Shown here: positions 17,450-27,109 of the stretch, one piece after another
Position numbering within the stretch: the stretch's first letter is position 1
How the letters are laid out: each line of letters begins with the position of its first letter
Source of the DNA: Actinacidiphila alni
GTDB lineage: Bacteria; Actinomycetota; Actinomycetes; Streptomycetales; Streptomycetaceae
DNA length: 64,000 nucleotides
Reading direction: 5' to 3'
NCBI RefSeq assembly: GCF_900112845.1
Contig: NZ_FONG01000005.1
Span: forward strand, 62,001 to 126,000
Notes under the pieces: model-generated
Told to the model about the DNA's origin: nothing
Seen by the model: only the letters and a program-made list of their open reading frames with translations
Database searches by the model: none
Position numbers and translations under genes: made by a program

Positions 17450-19330
17450 ATGCAGACCCGTACTCCCGGGGCACCGGAGATACAGGCGGACGGCGACCGC
17501 GTCGTCCAAGCCGCGGTGCCGCCGTTGGTGCAGCTCCCCCCGAAGGGGAGCCTGGCCGACATTCCGTTCACGAACGCGGCCGAGGCCGCGGAGGAACCGC
17601 TGCTGAGCAGGAAGGACGGCACGGGCACGTGGCGTGACGTGACGGCGCGGGACTTCAGGAACGAGGTCGTGGCCGTCGCGAAGGGCCTGATCGCGGCGGG
17701 CCTGAAACCGGGCGACCGCCTGGCGATCATGGCGCGGACCACGTACGAGTGGACGCTGATCGACTTCGCGGGCTGGGCCGCGGGCCTGATCACGGTGCCG
17801 GTCTACCCGACGTCCTCCGCGTCCCAGACGGCCTGGATCCTCAAGGACTCGGGCGCCGCCGCGTGCGTGGTGGAGAACGTCGACCAGACCCGCCTGGTCA
17901 GCGGCGAACGCCGCGGCCTCCCGGACCTGGCGCACCTGTGGCAGCTGGACGCGGGCGCGGTGGCCCAGCTGACCGCCGAGGGCCGGGAGCTGCCGGACGC
18001 GCTCGTGGAGGGCAGGCGTGCGGGCCTGACCCCCGCGTCCGTCGCGACGCTGATCTACACCTCGGGCACCACCGGCCGCCCGAAGGGCTGCGTCCTGACG
18101 CACGCCAACTTCTTCGCCGAGGTCGACAACGCCACCGAACTGCTGCACCCGGTCTTCAAGTCGGTGAGCACCGAGCCCGCCTCGACGCTGCTGTTCCTGC
18201 CGCTGTCGCACGTCTTCGGCCGGATGGTCGCGGTGGGCTGCCTGCGCGCCCGGGTCCGCCTCGGGCACGCGCCGAGCATCGCGACCGACGACCTGCTCGC
18301 GGACCTCGCGGGCTTCAGGCCGACCTTCCTGCTGGCGATCCCGTACGTCCTGGAGAAGGTGTACAACACCGGCCGCGCCACCGCCGAGAAGATCGGCAGG
18401 GCCGCCTCCTTCGACCGGGCCGCGGCGATCGCGCGGCGGTACGGCGAGGCCGTCGTCGCCCGCCAGGCCGGCCGCGGCGCCGGCCCCTCGCTCGGGCTGC
18501 GACTGGCGCACGCGCTGTACGACCCGCTGGTCTACCGGCGGATCCGCGCCGCGCTCGGCGGCAAGGTGCGGTACGCGATCTGCGGCGGCTCACCGCTGGG
18601 CGAGCGCCTCGCCGCCTTCTACGCGGGCGCCGGCGTGATGGTCTTCGAGGGCTACGGGCTGACCGAGACCACGGCCGCGGCGACGGTGACGCCGCCGCTG
18701 GGCCCGCGGCTCGGCACGGTCGGCTGGCCGCTGCCGGGCACCGCCGTACGGATCGCGCCGGACGGCGAGGTGCTGCTGCGCGGCGGCCAGATCTTCGCCG
18801 GGTACTGGAATTCCGACAGCGGCGTACCCGCCGTTGAAGGCTGGTTCCCGACCGGGGACATCGGCGAGCTGGACGCGGACGGCTATCTGACGATCACCGG
18901 CCGCAAGAAGGAGATCCTGATCACGGCGGGCGGCAAGAACGTCGCCCCGGCGCCGCTGGAGGACCGGCTGCGCGCGCACCCGCTGGTCGGCCAGTGCATG
19001 GTGATCGGCGACAACCGCCCCTTCGTGGCCGCGCTGCTCACCCTGGAGGCGGACGGCCTCGGCCACTGGCAGCGGATGCACCACAAGGAGGGGCTGCGGC
19101 CGGCCGAACTGGCCGCCGACCCGGAGCTGCTCGCGGAACTCCAGAAGGCGGTGGACGACGCCAACTCCTCGGTGTCACAAGCCGAGTCGATACGGAAATT
19201 CCGGGTGCTTCCGGTGGAATTCACGGAGGACGGCGGACATCTCACACCGTCGATGAAGCTGAAGCGGGCGGCGGTGGCGCGCGACTTCGCCGCCGACATC
19301 GAGGAGCTGTACCGCAAGCGGCCCCGGTAG
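17450..19330 (+). CDS. Long-chain acyl-CoA synthetase (AMP-forming)
   Basis: A 626-aa ANL-superfamily ligase that activates fatty acids to acyl-CoA through an acyl-AMP. Motifs in order: the P-loop LIYTSGTTGRPKGCVLTHANFF (about residue 200), the GYGLTETTAA substrate/AMP motif, the TGDIGELDADGYLTITGRKKE hinge, and the C-terminal lysine in the GKNVAPAPLEDRL context. It resembles FadD15-like long-chain ligases. It follows the thiolase by 120 nt in the same direction and ends at a strong bidirectional terminator. With MaoC, FabG4 and FadA2 it makes a plausible fatty-acid activation and beta-cycle set. Confidence 0.93.
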   Translation: MQTRTPGAPEIQADGDRVVQAAVPPLVQLPPKGSLADIPFTNAAEAAEEPLLSRKDGTGTWRDVTARDFRNEVVAVAKGLIAAGLKPGDRLAIMARTTYEWTLIDFAGWAAGLITVPVYPTSSASQTAWILKDSGAAACVVENVDQTRLVSGERRGLPDLAHLWQLDAGAVAQLTAEGRELPDALVEGRRAGLTPASVATLIYTSGTTGRPKGCVLTHANFFAEVDNATELLHPVFKSVSTEPASTLLFLPLSHVFGRMVAVGCLRARVRLGHAPSIATDDLLADLAGFRPTFLLAIPYVLEKVYNTGRATAEKIGRAASFDRAAAIARRYGEAVVARQAGRGAGPSLGLRLAHALYDPLVYRRIRAALGGKVRYAICGGSPLGERLAAFYAGAGVMVFEGYGLTETTAAATVTPPLGPRLGTVGWPLPGTAVRIAPDGEVLLRGGQIFAGYWNSDSGVPAVEGWFPTGDIGELDADGYLTITGRKKEILITAGGKNVAPAPLEDRLRAHPLVGQCMVIGDNRPFVAALLTLEADGLGHWQRMHHKEGLRPAELAADPELLAELQKAVDDANSSVSQAESIRKFRVLPVEFTEDGGHLTPSMKLKRAAVARDFAADIEELYRKRPR

Positions 19331-19356
19331 GGCGCGTCCCGACTTCCCGAAAGGCA

Positions 19357-19384
19357 GGGGCCCCGCACCGAAGTGCGGGGCCCC
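19357..19384. terminator. Bidirectional terminator between acyl-CoA synthetase and cspA
   Basis: 12-bp perfect GC-rich stem (19357-19368 with 19373-19384) closed by a CGAA tetraloop, placed between two converging genes. Confidence 0.85.
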
Positions 19385-19439
19385 TTGGTACAGCAGGTTC
19401 GGGCGATTGATCTCCACCCTTGAGCTGGTCCGTGAAGGA

Positions 19440-19643
19440 CTAGTTCGGGGTGACGTTCTCCGCCTGCGGACCCTTCGGGCCCTGCGTGACGTCGAAGGTC
19501 ACCGGCTGGTTCTCCTCGAGGGAGCGGAAGCCGGAGGCGTTGATCGCGGAGTAGTGAACGAAGACATCCGGGCCGCCGCCGTCCTGGGCGATGAAGCCGA
19601 AGCCCTTTTCAGCGTTGAACCACTTCACGGTTCCGGTAGCCAT
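19440..19643 (-). CDS. Cold-shock protein (CspA family)
   Basis: A 67-aa nucleic-acid chaperone. It has both RNA-binding motifs, KGFGFI (RNP1) and VFVHYSAI (RNP2), and the start [17 protein letters not shown] typical of Streptomyces cold-shock proteins, which bind single-stranded RNA and DNA. The ribosome-binding site AAGGAGG is just before the ATG. The leader (19644 to about 19760) contains a terminator-like hairpin, reported separately. Confidence 0.97.
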   Translation of the reverse strand: MATGTVKWFNAEKGFGFIAQDGGGPDVFVHYSAINASGFRSLEENQPVTFDVTQGPKGPQAENVTPN

Positions 19644-19703
19644 AAAGCCCTCCTTGGGCCCAAAGGGTTGCCCTGCTCCAGAACCTGCTACTGCGAAGTC
19701 TGA

Positions 19704-20828
<1,125 letters not shown>

Positions 20829-20834
20829 CCCCAC

Positions 20835-20851
20835 CCGGGCCGGCGGCCCGG
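20835..20851 (+). terminator. Probable mqnA terminator
   Basis: 7-bp GC stem (CCGGGCC with GGCCCGG) around GGC, seven bases after the mqnA stop; short but strong, with no T-run. Confidence 0.5.
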
Positions 20852-20905
20852 CCCCCGGGAACCAGCACCCCCTTCTGCCTCGTCCATGGCAATGAATTCG
20901 CCAAG

Positions 20906-20920
20906 TGGGCATGATGCCCA
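20906..20920. promoter_or_regulatory. 15-bp palindrome upstream of the Rhs gene
   Basis: TGGGCATGATGCCCA, perfect around a central G, 35 bp before the Rhs GTG, in a small AT-richer pocket (AATGAATTCGCCAAG). It is a candidate operator or regulator dimer site for the toxin operon. Confidence 0.45.
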
Positions 20921-20955
20921 GAGGTGTTGTCGTACGGCGGCGGGGGTGCTGACGG

Positions 20956-23900
20956 GTGACGGGGCGGCCGACGGATTGGGATGTGCTGGATCTGGACCGG
21001 GATCCGGTGCCGGGTGATCCGTTCGAGGTGAAGGAACTCGCCCGGAAGCTGGGGGATTTCGCCGATGACGTCGCCTCGGCGCTGCGGTCGGTGAAGGGGC
21101 TGAACGGTGACACGGCCGTCCAGGAGTGGGCGGGGCTGTCGGGGGATGCGTACCGGGATCAGTTCGGTGAACTCCCGGGGCGTCTGGACAAGTTGGAGCG
21201 TTCCTACCGGCTGGCGTCGGGTGCTTTGGACGACTACTGGCCGAAGCTGGAGACGGCGCAGGCGGATGCCGACCGGGCGCTGGCCCAGGGGCGTACGGCA
21301 CGGCAGGAGTTGGACTCCGCGCAGTCGCAGCTGACCAATGCCGATGCGTGGGTGAAGCGGGCCCAGGACAAGTCGAAGTCCTACCAGGACGATCCCAAGC
21401 CGAACGTGCCGCCGCCGTCGGCGGAGGAGGTGCGGGCCGCGGCCCGCAATGCCACGGACGCGAACAACGCGCACACCACCGCGTCCACGGCCGTCCACAA
21501 CGCCCAGGCCAAGCTCGACGCCGCGAAGCAACTGGCGGCTGACGCCGCCCAGTTGAGGGACGACGCGGCCTCGACGGCCCAGCACGCCCTGCACGAGGCG
21601 TCGGATGCGGGCATCAAGAACAAGCACTGGTGGGAGAAGGCGGTCGACTGGGTCGCGGACCACTGGGACGACATCATCGCCGTCTGCAAGGTCATCGTCG
21701 CCGTGCTGGGCATTGTGGTCCTGATCATCGGCGGCCCGCTGGCCTGGCTCGTCCTGGCCGCGGCGGTGCTGGTGCTGGCCGACACGGTGATGAAGTACCT
21801 GCAAGGCAAAGCCAGCCTGTGGGACGTGCTGTTCGCGGCCCTGGACTGCATCCCCATGTTCAAGGGCCTGACCACCGCCGGCGGCCTGCTGAAGATGGCC
21901 CGCGAGCTCCCCGCCCTCCTCAAGTCCGGGCGCGCGCTGGAGAACATCGCCAACAGCATCCGCAAGGGCGCGAGCAGCATCGGTGAGACCAGCCGCATGC
22001 TGAAGAAGCTGTTCACGTGCGGCGACCCGATCGACATGGCAACCGGCGAGATGGTCATGGGCGCCACCGACGTCGAACTGCCGGGCGTGCTGCCGCTGGT
22101 GCTGGAACGCACCCACCGCACCGGCTTCCGCGGCGGACGCTGGTTCGGCGCGTCCTGGGCCTCCACCCTCGACCAGCGGCTGACCGCCGACGACCAGGGC
22201 GTGCGGTTCACCACCGCCGACGGCATGACCCTGGACTACCCGATACCCGACGCCGACCGCCCCGTGCTGCCGGTCACCGGCCCGCAATGGCCGCTGAGTT
22301 GGGACGGCACCCCCGGCGGCACGATGTCCGTCGCCCAGCCGGAGTCCGGCCTGACCCTGCACTTCCGCCCGCTGCCCGACCGCAGCCCGGCCGAACTGCC
22401 GCTCGCCGCCGTCACCGACCGCAACGACAACCACATCACGTACCACTACGACGACGCCGGGCATCCCACCGAGGCCGTCCACCACGCCGGTTACCGCGTC
22501 GGCGTCACCACCGCCGACGGCCGGATCACCGCCCTGCACCTCCTGTCCGACCCCGACCGGCCCCTGCTGCTCGCCTTCGGCCACACCGACGGCCGCCTCA
22601 CCACCGTCACCAACTCCTCCGGCCTGCCGCTGACCTTCGGCTACGACGACGCCGACCGCATCACCACCTGGCAGGACCGCAACGCCACCCACTACGGCTA
22701 CACCTACGACACCGCCGGCCGCTGCGTCCGCACCACCGGCACCGACGGCATCCTCGCCTACACCTACCGCTACGACGACCGCACCCGCACCACCGAGGCC
22801 GTCGACTCCCTCGGCCACACCACCACGTACGAGTTCAACGACCGCTGCCAACTCCTCCGCGAAACCGACCCCCTGGGCCACACGACCCACCGCACCTGGG
22901 ACACCCGCGACAACCTCCTCACCCTCACCGACCCGCTCGGCGGTGTGACCGCCTACCGTTACGACGCCCATGGCAACCCCACCCGTATCACCCACCCCGA
23001 CGGCACGGTCACGCAAGCGGAATTCGACGGTCCGGGCCGTCCGCTGCGGATCACCACCGGGGACGGCGCGGTGTGGTCGCAGACCTATGACGCGCGCGGC
23101 AACGCGCTGACGACGACCGATCCGCGGGGCGCGGTGACATCGGTGACGTACGACGGGATCGGCGGCCTTCGCGAGGTGACGGACGCGCTCGGCCACCGCC
23201 AGCGGTTCATGTCGGCCCCCGACGGGCTTCCGGTGGCGGTGGAGCAGGCCGACGGTTCCGTGACCCGCTGGGAGCGGGACGCGTTCGGCCGGATCGTCAT
23301 GGAACGCAATCCGCTCGGTGAGGTCACCAGGCTGTCGTGGACCGTGGAAGGCCGCATGGCATCGCGGGTTCTGCCCGACGGCGCGACCGAGCGCTGGGCG
23401 TACGACGGTGAGGGCAATCTCGTCGAACACCTGGATCCGCTGGGCGCCGTGACCCGGTGCGAGACCGCGCCCTTCGACCGCGTCGCGGCGAGAACCGGCC
23501 CGGACGGCGCACGTACCACGTTCCGCTACGACACCGAACTGCGGCTGGTCGAGGTGGTCAACGCGGTCGGCTCCCGCTGGAACTACCGGTACGACCCGGC
23601 CGGCCGTCTTGTCGAGGAGACCGACTTCAACGGCAGGACGGTGCGTTACGAGCGCGACGCGGCGGGCCGGGTCCTCGGACGCACCAACGGCGCCGGGGAG
23701 CGCGTGTCGTACGAGCGGGACGCCGTCGGCCGACTGGTGGCCGTGCGGCACACCGACGGCACGGCCACCACATACGGCTACGACCCCGTGGGCCGCCTGG
23801 TGCGTGCGGAGAACGCCCATTCGTTGCTTCTCATGGAACGCGACGTGATGGGCGCGGTCATGGCCGAGTCGGTCAACGGCCGTACGACGCACAGTCGTTA

Positions 23901-25416
23901 CGACGAGCTCGGGCGGCGTGTGGAGCGCGTGACGCCGGCCGGACGCCGTTCCGTGTGGAGCTACGGAGTCACCGGACTGCCGCGGAGCCTGACCGTCGGC
24001 GGGGACACGCTGGCGTTCTCCCACGACGCGGCGGGGCGGGAGCGGACGCGGACGCTGGCCGATGTGCTGACCCTCGACCAGGGCCGGGATTCCATGGGCC
24101 GGCTGTCGAGCCAGACCATGACCGTGGTGGGCGGGGACAGTTCCAGCGGCTTCGAGCGCGGTTACACCTATCGCCCCGACGGCCGGCTCTCCGGCCGCAG
24201 CGGCTCGGACCCCGACGACAATCTGGACTTCCGGCTCGACGCCGCCGGCCGGGTCGTCGGCGTCCTGGCTGCTGACGGCGCCGAACGCGAGTCGTTCTCC
24301 TACGATCCGCTGGGCAACATCAACGCGTCGTTGAGCACGGAGGACGGAACGGCGGCCGCGGGAGGCGCCCGCGCGGTCGAGGGCACGCTGCTGCACCACG
24401 CGGGCCGCTCGTCCTACGCCTACGACGGCCAGGGGCGGGTGATCCGGCACACGCGGCGGCTGCTCTCGGGCGGTCGCCGTGTGTGGGAGTACCGATGGGA
24501 CGCCGAGGACAGGATGACGGGTGTCACGACGCCCGACGGCGTCGTATGGCGGTATCTGTACGACGGGCTGGGCCGCCGGATCGCCAAGCAGCGGCTGGAC
24601 GGCGACACCGTGGCGGCCGAGACGGTGTTCGTCTGGGACGGCGCACGGATGACCGAGGAGACGGCCGGTCGGGCGACCACGACATGGGAGTACGCGCCGG
24701 GCACCCACCGACCGCTGGCACAGATCGACGAGCGCTTCTACGCCATCGTCACCGATCTCATCGGTGCCCCGAGTGAACTCGTCGATTCGGACGGGGGCGT
24801 GGCGTGGCGCAGCACGGCCACCGTGTGGGACCGCGGGCCCGTCGTCGGCGGCCGGACGGGCTGTCCGTTGCGCTTCCCCGGCCAGTACGCCGATGCCGAG
24901 ACCGGACTCCACTACAACCATCTGCGGTACTACGACCCGGTCACCGCCCGCTATCAGAGTCCGGATCCGCTCGGCCTGGTCCCGGCGCCCAATCACCATA
25001 CGTACGTCGAGAATCCGTACGACGAGATCGACCCCTTCGGCCTGTCGCCCTGCACGGAGGTCGGCCGCGCGCTCAAGCCCGGCGAGATCTTCATCTACCG
25101 CGCCGTCCAGTCCAAGGAGTTGGCGCAACTCCTCAAGACCCGACGGTTCGAGAACGTCCTCGGCATCGAGACGAAGTACTTCTCGACGACGATGGAAGGC
25201 GCGGCGGCCTACGCCCGCGCCGCGTTCAAGGCGTACAAGGAGGAAGGCCCTTATACGCTGGTCCGATCCGTGATCCACAAGGACGCCATCAACCCCGAGA
25301 GCCTGATCGACCACCTGGCGGACGCGGGCGGTGGCATCGACGCGCTGGCCCTGTCCGTGGAGGAGATGGCCCACGCGGGACGGGTCCGTATCCTGCCCTT
25401 CATGCCCCTGCCCTGA
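20956..25416 (+). CDS. Rhs-repeat polymorphic toxin with WXG-type N-terminus and ART-like C-terminal tip
   Basis: A 1486-aa toxin delivery protein. Residues 1-120 form a helical WXG100/LXG-like export domain (W58-A-G60), followed by coiled coil and a hydrophobic pair of helices near 240-275. Residue 355 onwards begins the DUF6531/Rhs entry motif CGDPIDMATGEMVM, then roughly 900 residues of YD repeats (GYDDADRITTW and RYDPAGRLVEE types). The Rhs core ends at about 1322-1365 (RYYDPVTARYQSPDPLGL ... DPFGLSPC), releasing a variable tip of about 120 aa. The tip has IYRAV (Arg1382), YFSTTMEGAAAYA (about 1408) and a late VEEMAHAGRVRILPF, which fits the R-S-E pattern of ADP-ribosyltransferases. The ART call is inference. 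Start GTG 20956. Confidence 0.85.
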   Translation: MTGRPTDWDVLDLDRDPVPGDPFEVKELARKLGDFADDVASALRSVKGLNGDTAVQEWAGLSGDAYRDQFGELPGRLDKLERSYRLASGALDDYWPKLETAQADADRALAQGRTARQELDSAQSQLTNADAWVKRAQDKSKSYQDDPKPNVPPPSAEEVRAAARNATDANNAHTTASTAVHNAQAKLDAAKQLAADAAQLRDDAASTAQHALHEASDAGIKNKHWWEKAVDWVADHWDDIIAVCKVIVAVLGIVVLIIGGPLAWLVLAAAVLVLADTVMKYLQGKASLWDVLFAALDCIPMFKGLTTAGGLLKMARELPALLKSGRALENIANSIRKGASSIGETSRMLKKLFTCGDPIDMATGEMVMGATDVELPGVLPLVLERTHRTGFRGGRWFGASWASTLDQRLTADDQGVRFTTADGMTLDYPIPDADRPVLPVTGPQWPLSWDGTPGGTMSVAQPESGLTLHFRPLPDRSPAELPLAAVTDRNDNHITYHYDDAGHPTEAVHHAGYRVGVTTADGRITALHLLSDPDRPLLLAFGHTDGRLTTVTNSSGLPLTFGYDDADRITTWQDRNATHYGYTYDTAGRCVRTTGTDGILAYTYRYDDRTRTTEAVDSLGHTTTYEFNDRCQLLRETDPLGHTTHRTWDTRDNLLTLTDPLGGVTAYRYDAHGNPTRITHPDGTVTQAEFDGPGRPLRITTGDGAVWSQTYDARGNALTTTDPRGAVTSVTYDGIGGLREVTDALGHRQRFMSAPDGLPVAVEQADGSVTRWERDAFGRIVMERNPLGEVTRLSWTVEGRMASRVLPDGATERWAYDGEGNLVEHLDPLGAVTRCETAPFDRVAARTGPDGARTTFRYDTELRLVEVVNAVGSRWNYRYDPAGRLVEETDFNGRTVRYERDAAGRVLGRTNGAGERVSYERDAVGRLVAVRHTDGTATTYGYDPVGRLVRAENAHSLLLMERDVMGAVMAESVNGRTTHSRYDELGRRVERVTPAGRRSVWSYGVTGLPRSLTVGGDTLAFSHDAAGRERTRTLADVLTLDQGRDSMGRLSSQTMTVVGGDSSSGFERGYTYRPDGRLSGRSGSDPDDNLDFRLDAAGRVVGVLAADGAERESFSYDPLGNINASLSTEDGTAAAGGARAVEGTLLHHAGRSSYAYDGQGRVIRHTRRLLSGGRRVWEYRWDAEDRMTGVTTPDGVVWRYLYDGLGRRIAKQRLDGDTVAAETVFVWDGARMTEETAGRATTTWEYAPGTHRPLAQIDERFYAIVTDLIGAPSELVDSDGGVAWRSTATVWDRGPVVGGRTGCPLRFPGQYADAETGLHYNHLRYYDPVTARYQSPDPLGLVPAPNHHTYVENPYDEIDPFGLSPCTEVGRALKPGEIFIYRAVQSKELAQLLKTRRFENVLGIETKYFSTTMEGAAAYARAAFKAYKEEGPYTLVRSVIHKDAINPESLIDHLADAGGGIDALALSVEEMAHAGRVRILPFMPLP

Positions 25417-25451
25417 TACGCAAACCATCCGATCTCCGACGGGAACGCGCC

Positions 25452-25940
25452 ATGGACGTCATCGTCACCTCGGACAACGCTCAGCTCCTCGATGTGTGGC
25501 GGCAGCACCTGGGCGCCGGTCTTCCGGTGGAATTGTGGAAGGCCGAACCTCGTGACGTACCGGCCGACGCCGTGATGGTCTCCGGGATGTTCGCGCACGG
25601 ACGGTACGGGGGGCGGCCGACGCCGGGGCGGGCGCAGATTCTGCGGAACGGGCGGGGGGACGGCTACCCCGGCCTCGTGGTCGTGCCCGCGACGCGCCCG
25701 GCGATGCTGGACGCCGAGGGCCAACCGGTGGTTCGGCCCGAGTACGCCGACATCAGCCCCGCCTACTTCGGCGTCTCGCGTGCCCTGGACGCCCTGCGAG
25801 AATGGAACGCGTCCGGGCAGGAGCCGCGGGTGGAGGTCTTGCTCTTCCCCCTGGGGCTGCTCGGCATGGAGTCGCCGGCCGACACAGCGACGCCGGAGTC
25901 GGTGGGCCGGGCCGTGCGGGAGTGGGTGAACCAGGCATGA
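25452..25940 (+). CDS. Probable immunity protein for the Rhs tip; divergent macro-domain-like
   Basis: A 162-aa protein 35 nt after the toxin, the normal immunity-gene position. Read by eye it follows the pattern of macro domains of the 'D-x-N-x-x-L-x-x-A-W' class: MDVIVTSDNAQLLDVWRQHL at the start, VPADAVMVSGMFAHGRYGG where VxADAVVSPANSFGxMxGG is expected, LVVVPATRP for the xxAPTMRxP strand, then YFGVSRALDALREW and VEVLLFPLGLLGMESP for the FPGLGTGxGxxP loop. The glycine-rich ADP-ribose loop is only partly kept, so it may bind without hydrolysing. Macro domains reverse or read ADP-ribosylation, which would suit an ART toxin. Family call moderate; no search was run. Confidence 0.55.
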   Translation: MDVIVTSDNAQLLDVWRQHLGAGLPVELWKAEPRDVPADAVMVSGMFAHGRYGGRPTPGRAQILRNGRGDGYPGLVVVPATRPAMLDAEGQPVVRPEYADISPAYFGVSRALDALREWNASGQEPRVEVLLFPLGLLGMESPADTATPESVGRAVREWVNQA

Positions 25941-26275
25941 CCGGCCCCGGCGGGCTGACGGAGGTCGCGGTGGGGTCGTACAACATCCTGCACGCCACCA
26001 CGACCTGCCCGCGCAACGGCGAGACCGGCCCCGTCGAGATCGAGTTCACCTTCGGGCGCCTCGACTTCCGGGACTACCGCGTCGGCGACATCCTCGACTG
26101 GGGCACCAAGGGCCTGCGCGAGCCGAAGCAGCGGCCGGTCGGCGGGGACTACGACAACGAGGGCTACGTCGAGTGCCCGGTGTGCCACAAGGACTACTGG
26201 GTCTGGATCACCGTCCGCGCCGACGTCATTACCGACGTCCGCGTCGACCCCACCCGCCCGGGACACATCCCGTGA
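25937..26275 (+). CDS. Uncharacterised small protein in toxin operon
   Basis: A 112-aa orphan. It starts at ATG 25937, overlapping the immunity gene stop by 4 nt (ATGA), so it is translationally coupled. It is acidic and beta-rich, with the segment EIEFTFGRLDFRDYRVGDILDW and a zinc-ribbon-like half-site, ECPVCHKDYWVWITVRADVI; an earlier single TCPRNG may supply a third cysteine, so a complete four-cysteine site is not visible. It could be a second immunity factor, a toxin adaptor or a chaperone. The family was not recognised. Confidence 0.7.
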   Translation: MTGPGGLTEVAVGSYNILHATTTCPRNGETGPVEIEFTFGRLDFRDYRVGDILDWGTKGLREPKQRPVGGDYDNEGYVECPVCHKDYWVWITVRADVITDVRVDPTRPGHIP

Positions 26276-26712
26276 CGCCGGGACCCGGTCCCAGCGGCCG
26301 GACGACGGCGGCGATGCGGCGGCTGGCCGGGCAGGTGCAGGACGAACTGGCCCTGGCCGGGCTGCCGTCGGCGACCGGCGCGCACCCGTTGGTGGCGCGG
26401 GGCGTGCGGGTGGAGATCGACGCGCTCGACGACGAGGATCCCGGCGTCGTGGTGTCCTGGCGCCCGCACCCCAGCCTGGCGGCCGCCGCGGACCGGGCGG
26501 TGGCCGCGCGGGACGTCGCGGCGGGGACGATGCGGCGGTTCGGCGAGATCGAGCGTGCCATGGGCCCGGCACTGGCGGCCGTGCTCGGCTCGGCGGGCTT
26601 CACCCTGGACCCCGACGCCGACCTCCCGCCCCACCTGCTCCGCGTCACCGCGGCCCCGCCCGACGGCGGGACGGCGGGGCTGCTGACGGGACCGGAAGGC
26701 GGCGCCAGGTGA
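26272..26712 (+). CDS. Uncharacterised protein in toxin operon
   Basis: A 146-aa orphan starting at GTG 26272, overlapping the previous stop by 4 nt (GTGA). It is Ala-rich and helical in the middle (LAAAADRAVAARDVAAGTM), with an N-terminal helix (TTAAMRRLAGQVQDELALAGL) and a short strand pair (RVEIDALDDEDPGVVVSW). No signal peptide, membrane segment or catalytic motif is visible. Its place between an immunity candidate and WXG-type genes suggests an ESX-linked accessory role, perhaps substrate-binding. Confidence 0.65.
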   Translation: MTPGPGPSGRTTAAMRRLAGQVQDELALAGLPSATGAHPLVARGVRVEIDALDDEDPGVVVSWRPHPSLAAAADRAVAARDVAAGTMRRFGEIERAMGPALAAVLGSAGFTLDPDADLPPHLLRVTAAPPDGGTAGLLTGPEGGAR

Positions 26713-26782
26713 CGGCGGGTGGCGGCAAACGGTGGGGTGCGGGAAGGTGGGCGGGTGGGGTTGGACGGGGGAGGGGGAGGAC

Positions 26783-27109
26783 ATGGGCGGGACGCCGGAC
26801 CGGCTGGCGGTCGATCTGACCGGTCTTGAGGATTTCGCGCGGACCCTGGAGTCGGTGCGGACGACCATGAACGGCACGCGGAAGCTGTTCGACTCGTACG
26901 AGGCGAAGATGGGCTCGGACAAGGTGTCCGGCGCCCTGGACGGCTTCGAGCACAACTGGAAGGACGGCCGCAAGGAGATCGACGGGCAGTTGGAGGGCCT
27001 GTCGAAGATGGCGCACACCGCGGTCAGCGAGATCCAGAAGGCGGACAAGGACCTGGCCGACCAGTTGGCGAAGTCCGCGGACGGGGACGGGAACGGGAAC
27101 GGGAAATGA
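26783..27109 (+). CDS. WXG100-like ESX protein
   Basis: A 108-aa helical-hairpin protein. It has helices 15-45 and 60-95 separated by HNWKDGR, where the WXG turn is expected (W-K-D here), and an EIQKADKDLADQL end similar to the YxxxD/E export signal region. ATG 26783 was chosen for the purine-rich ribosome-binding site GGGGAGGGGGAGGAC just upstream. It overlaps the next gene by 4 nt (ATGA). It ends in a short GDGNGNGNGK tail. Probably a type VII secretion partner or substrate. Confidence 0.7.
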   Translation: MGGTPDRLAVDLTGLEDFARTLESVRTTMNGTRKLFDSYEAKMGSDKVSGALDGFEHNWKDGRKEIDGQLEGLSKMAHTAVSEIQKADKDLADQLAKSADGDGNGNGK

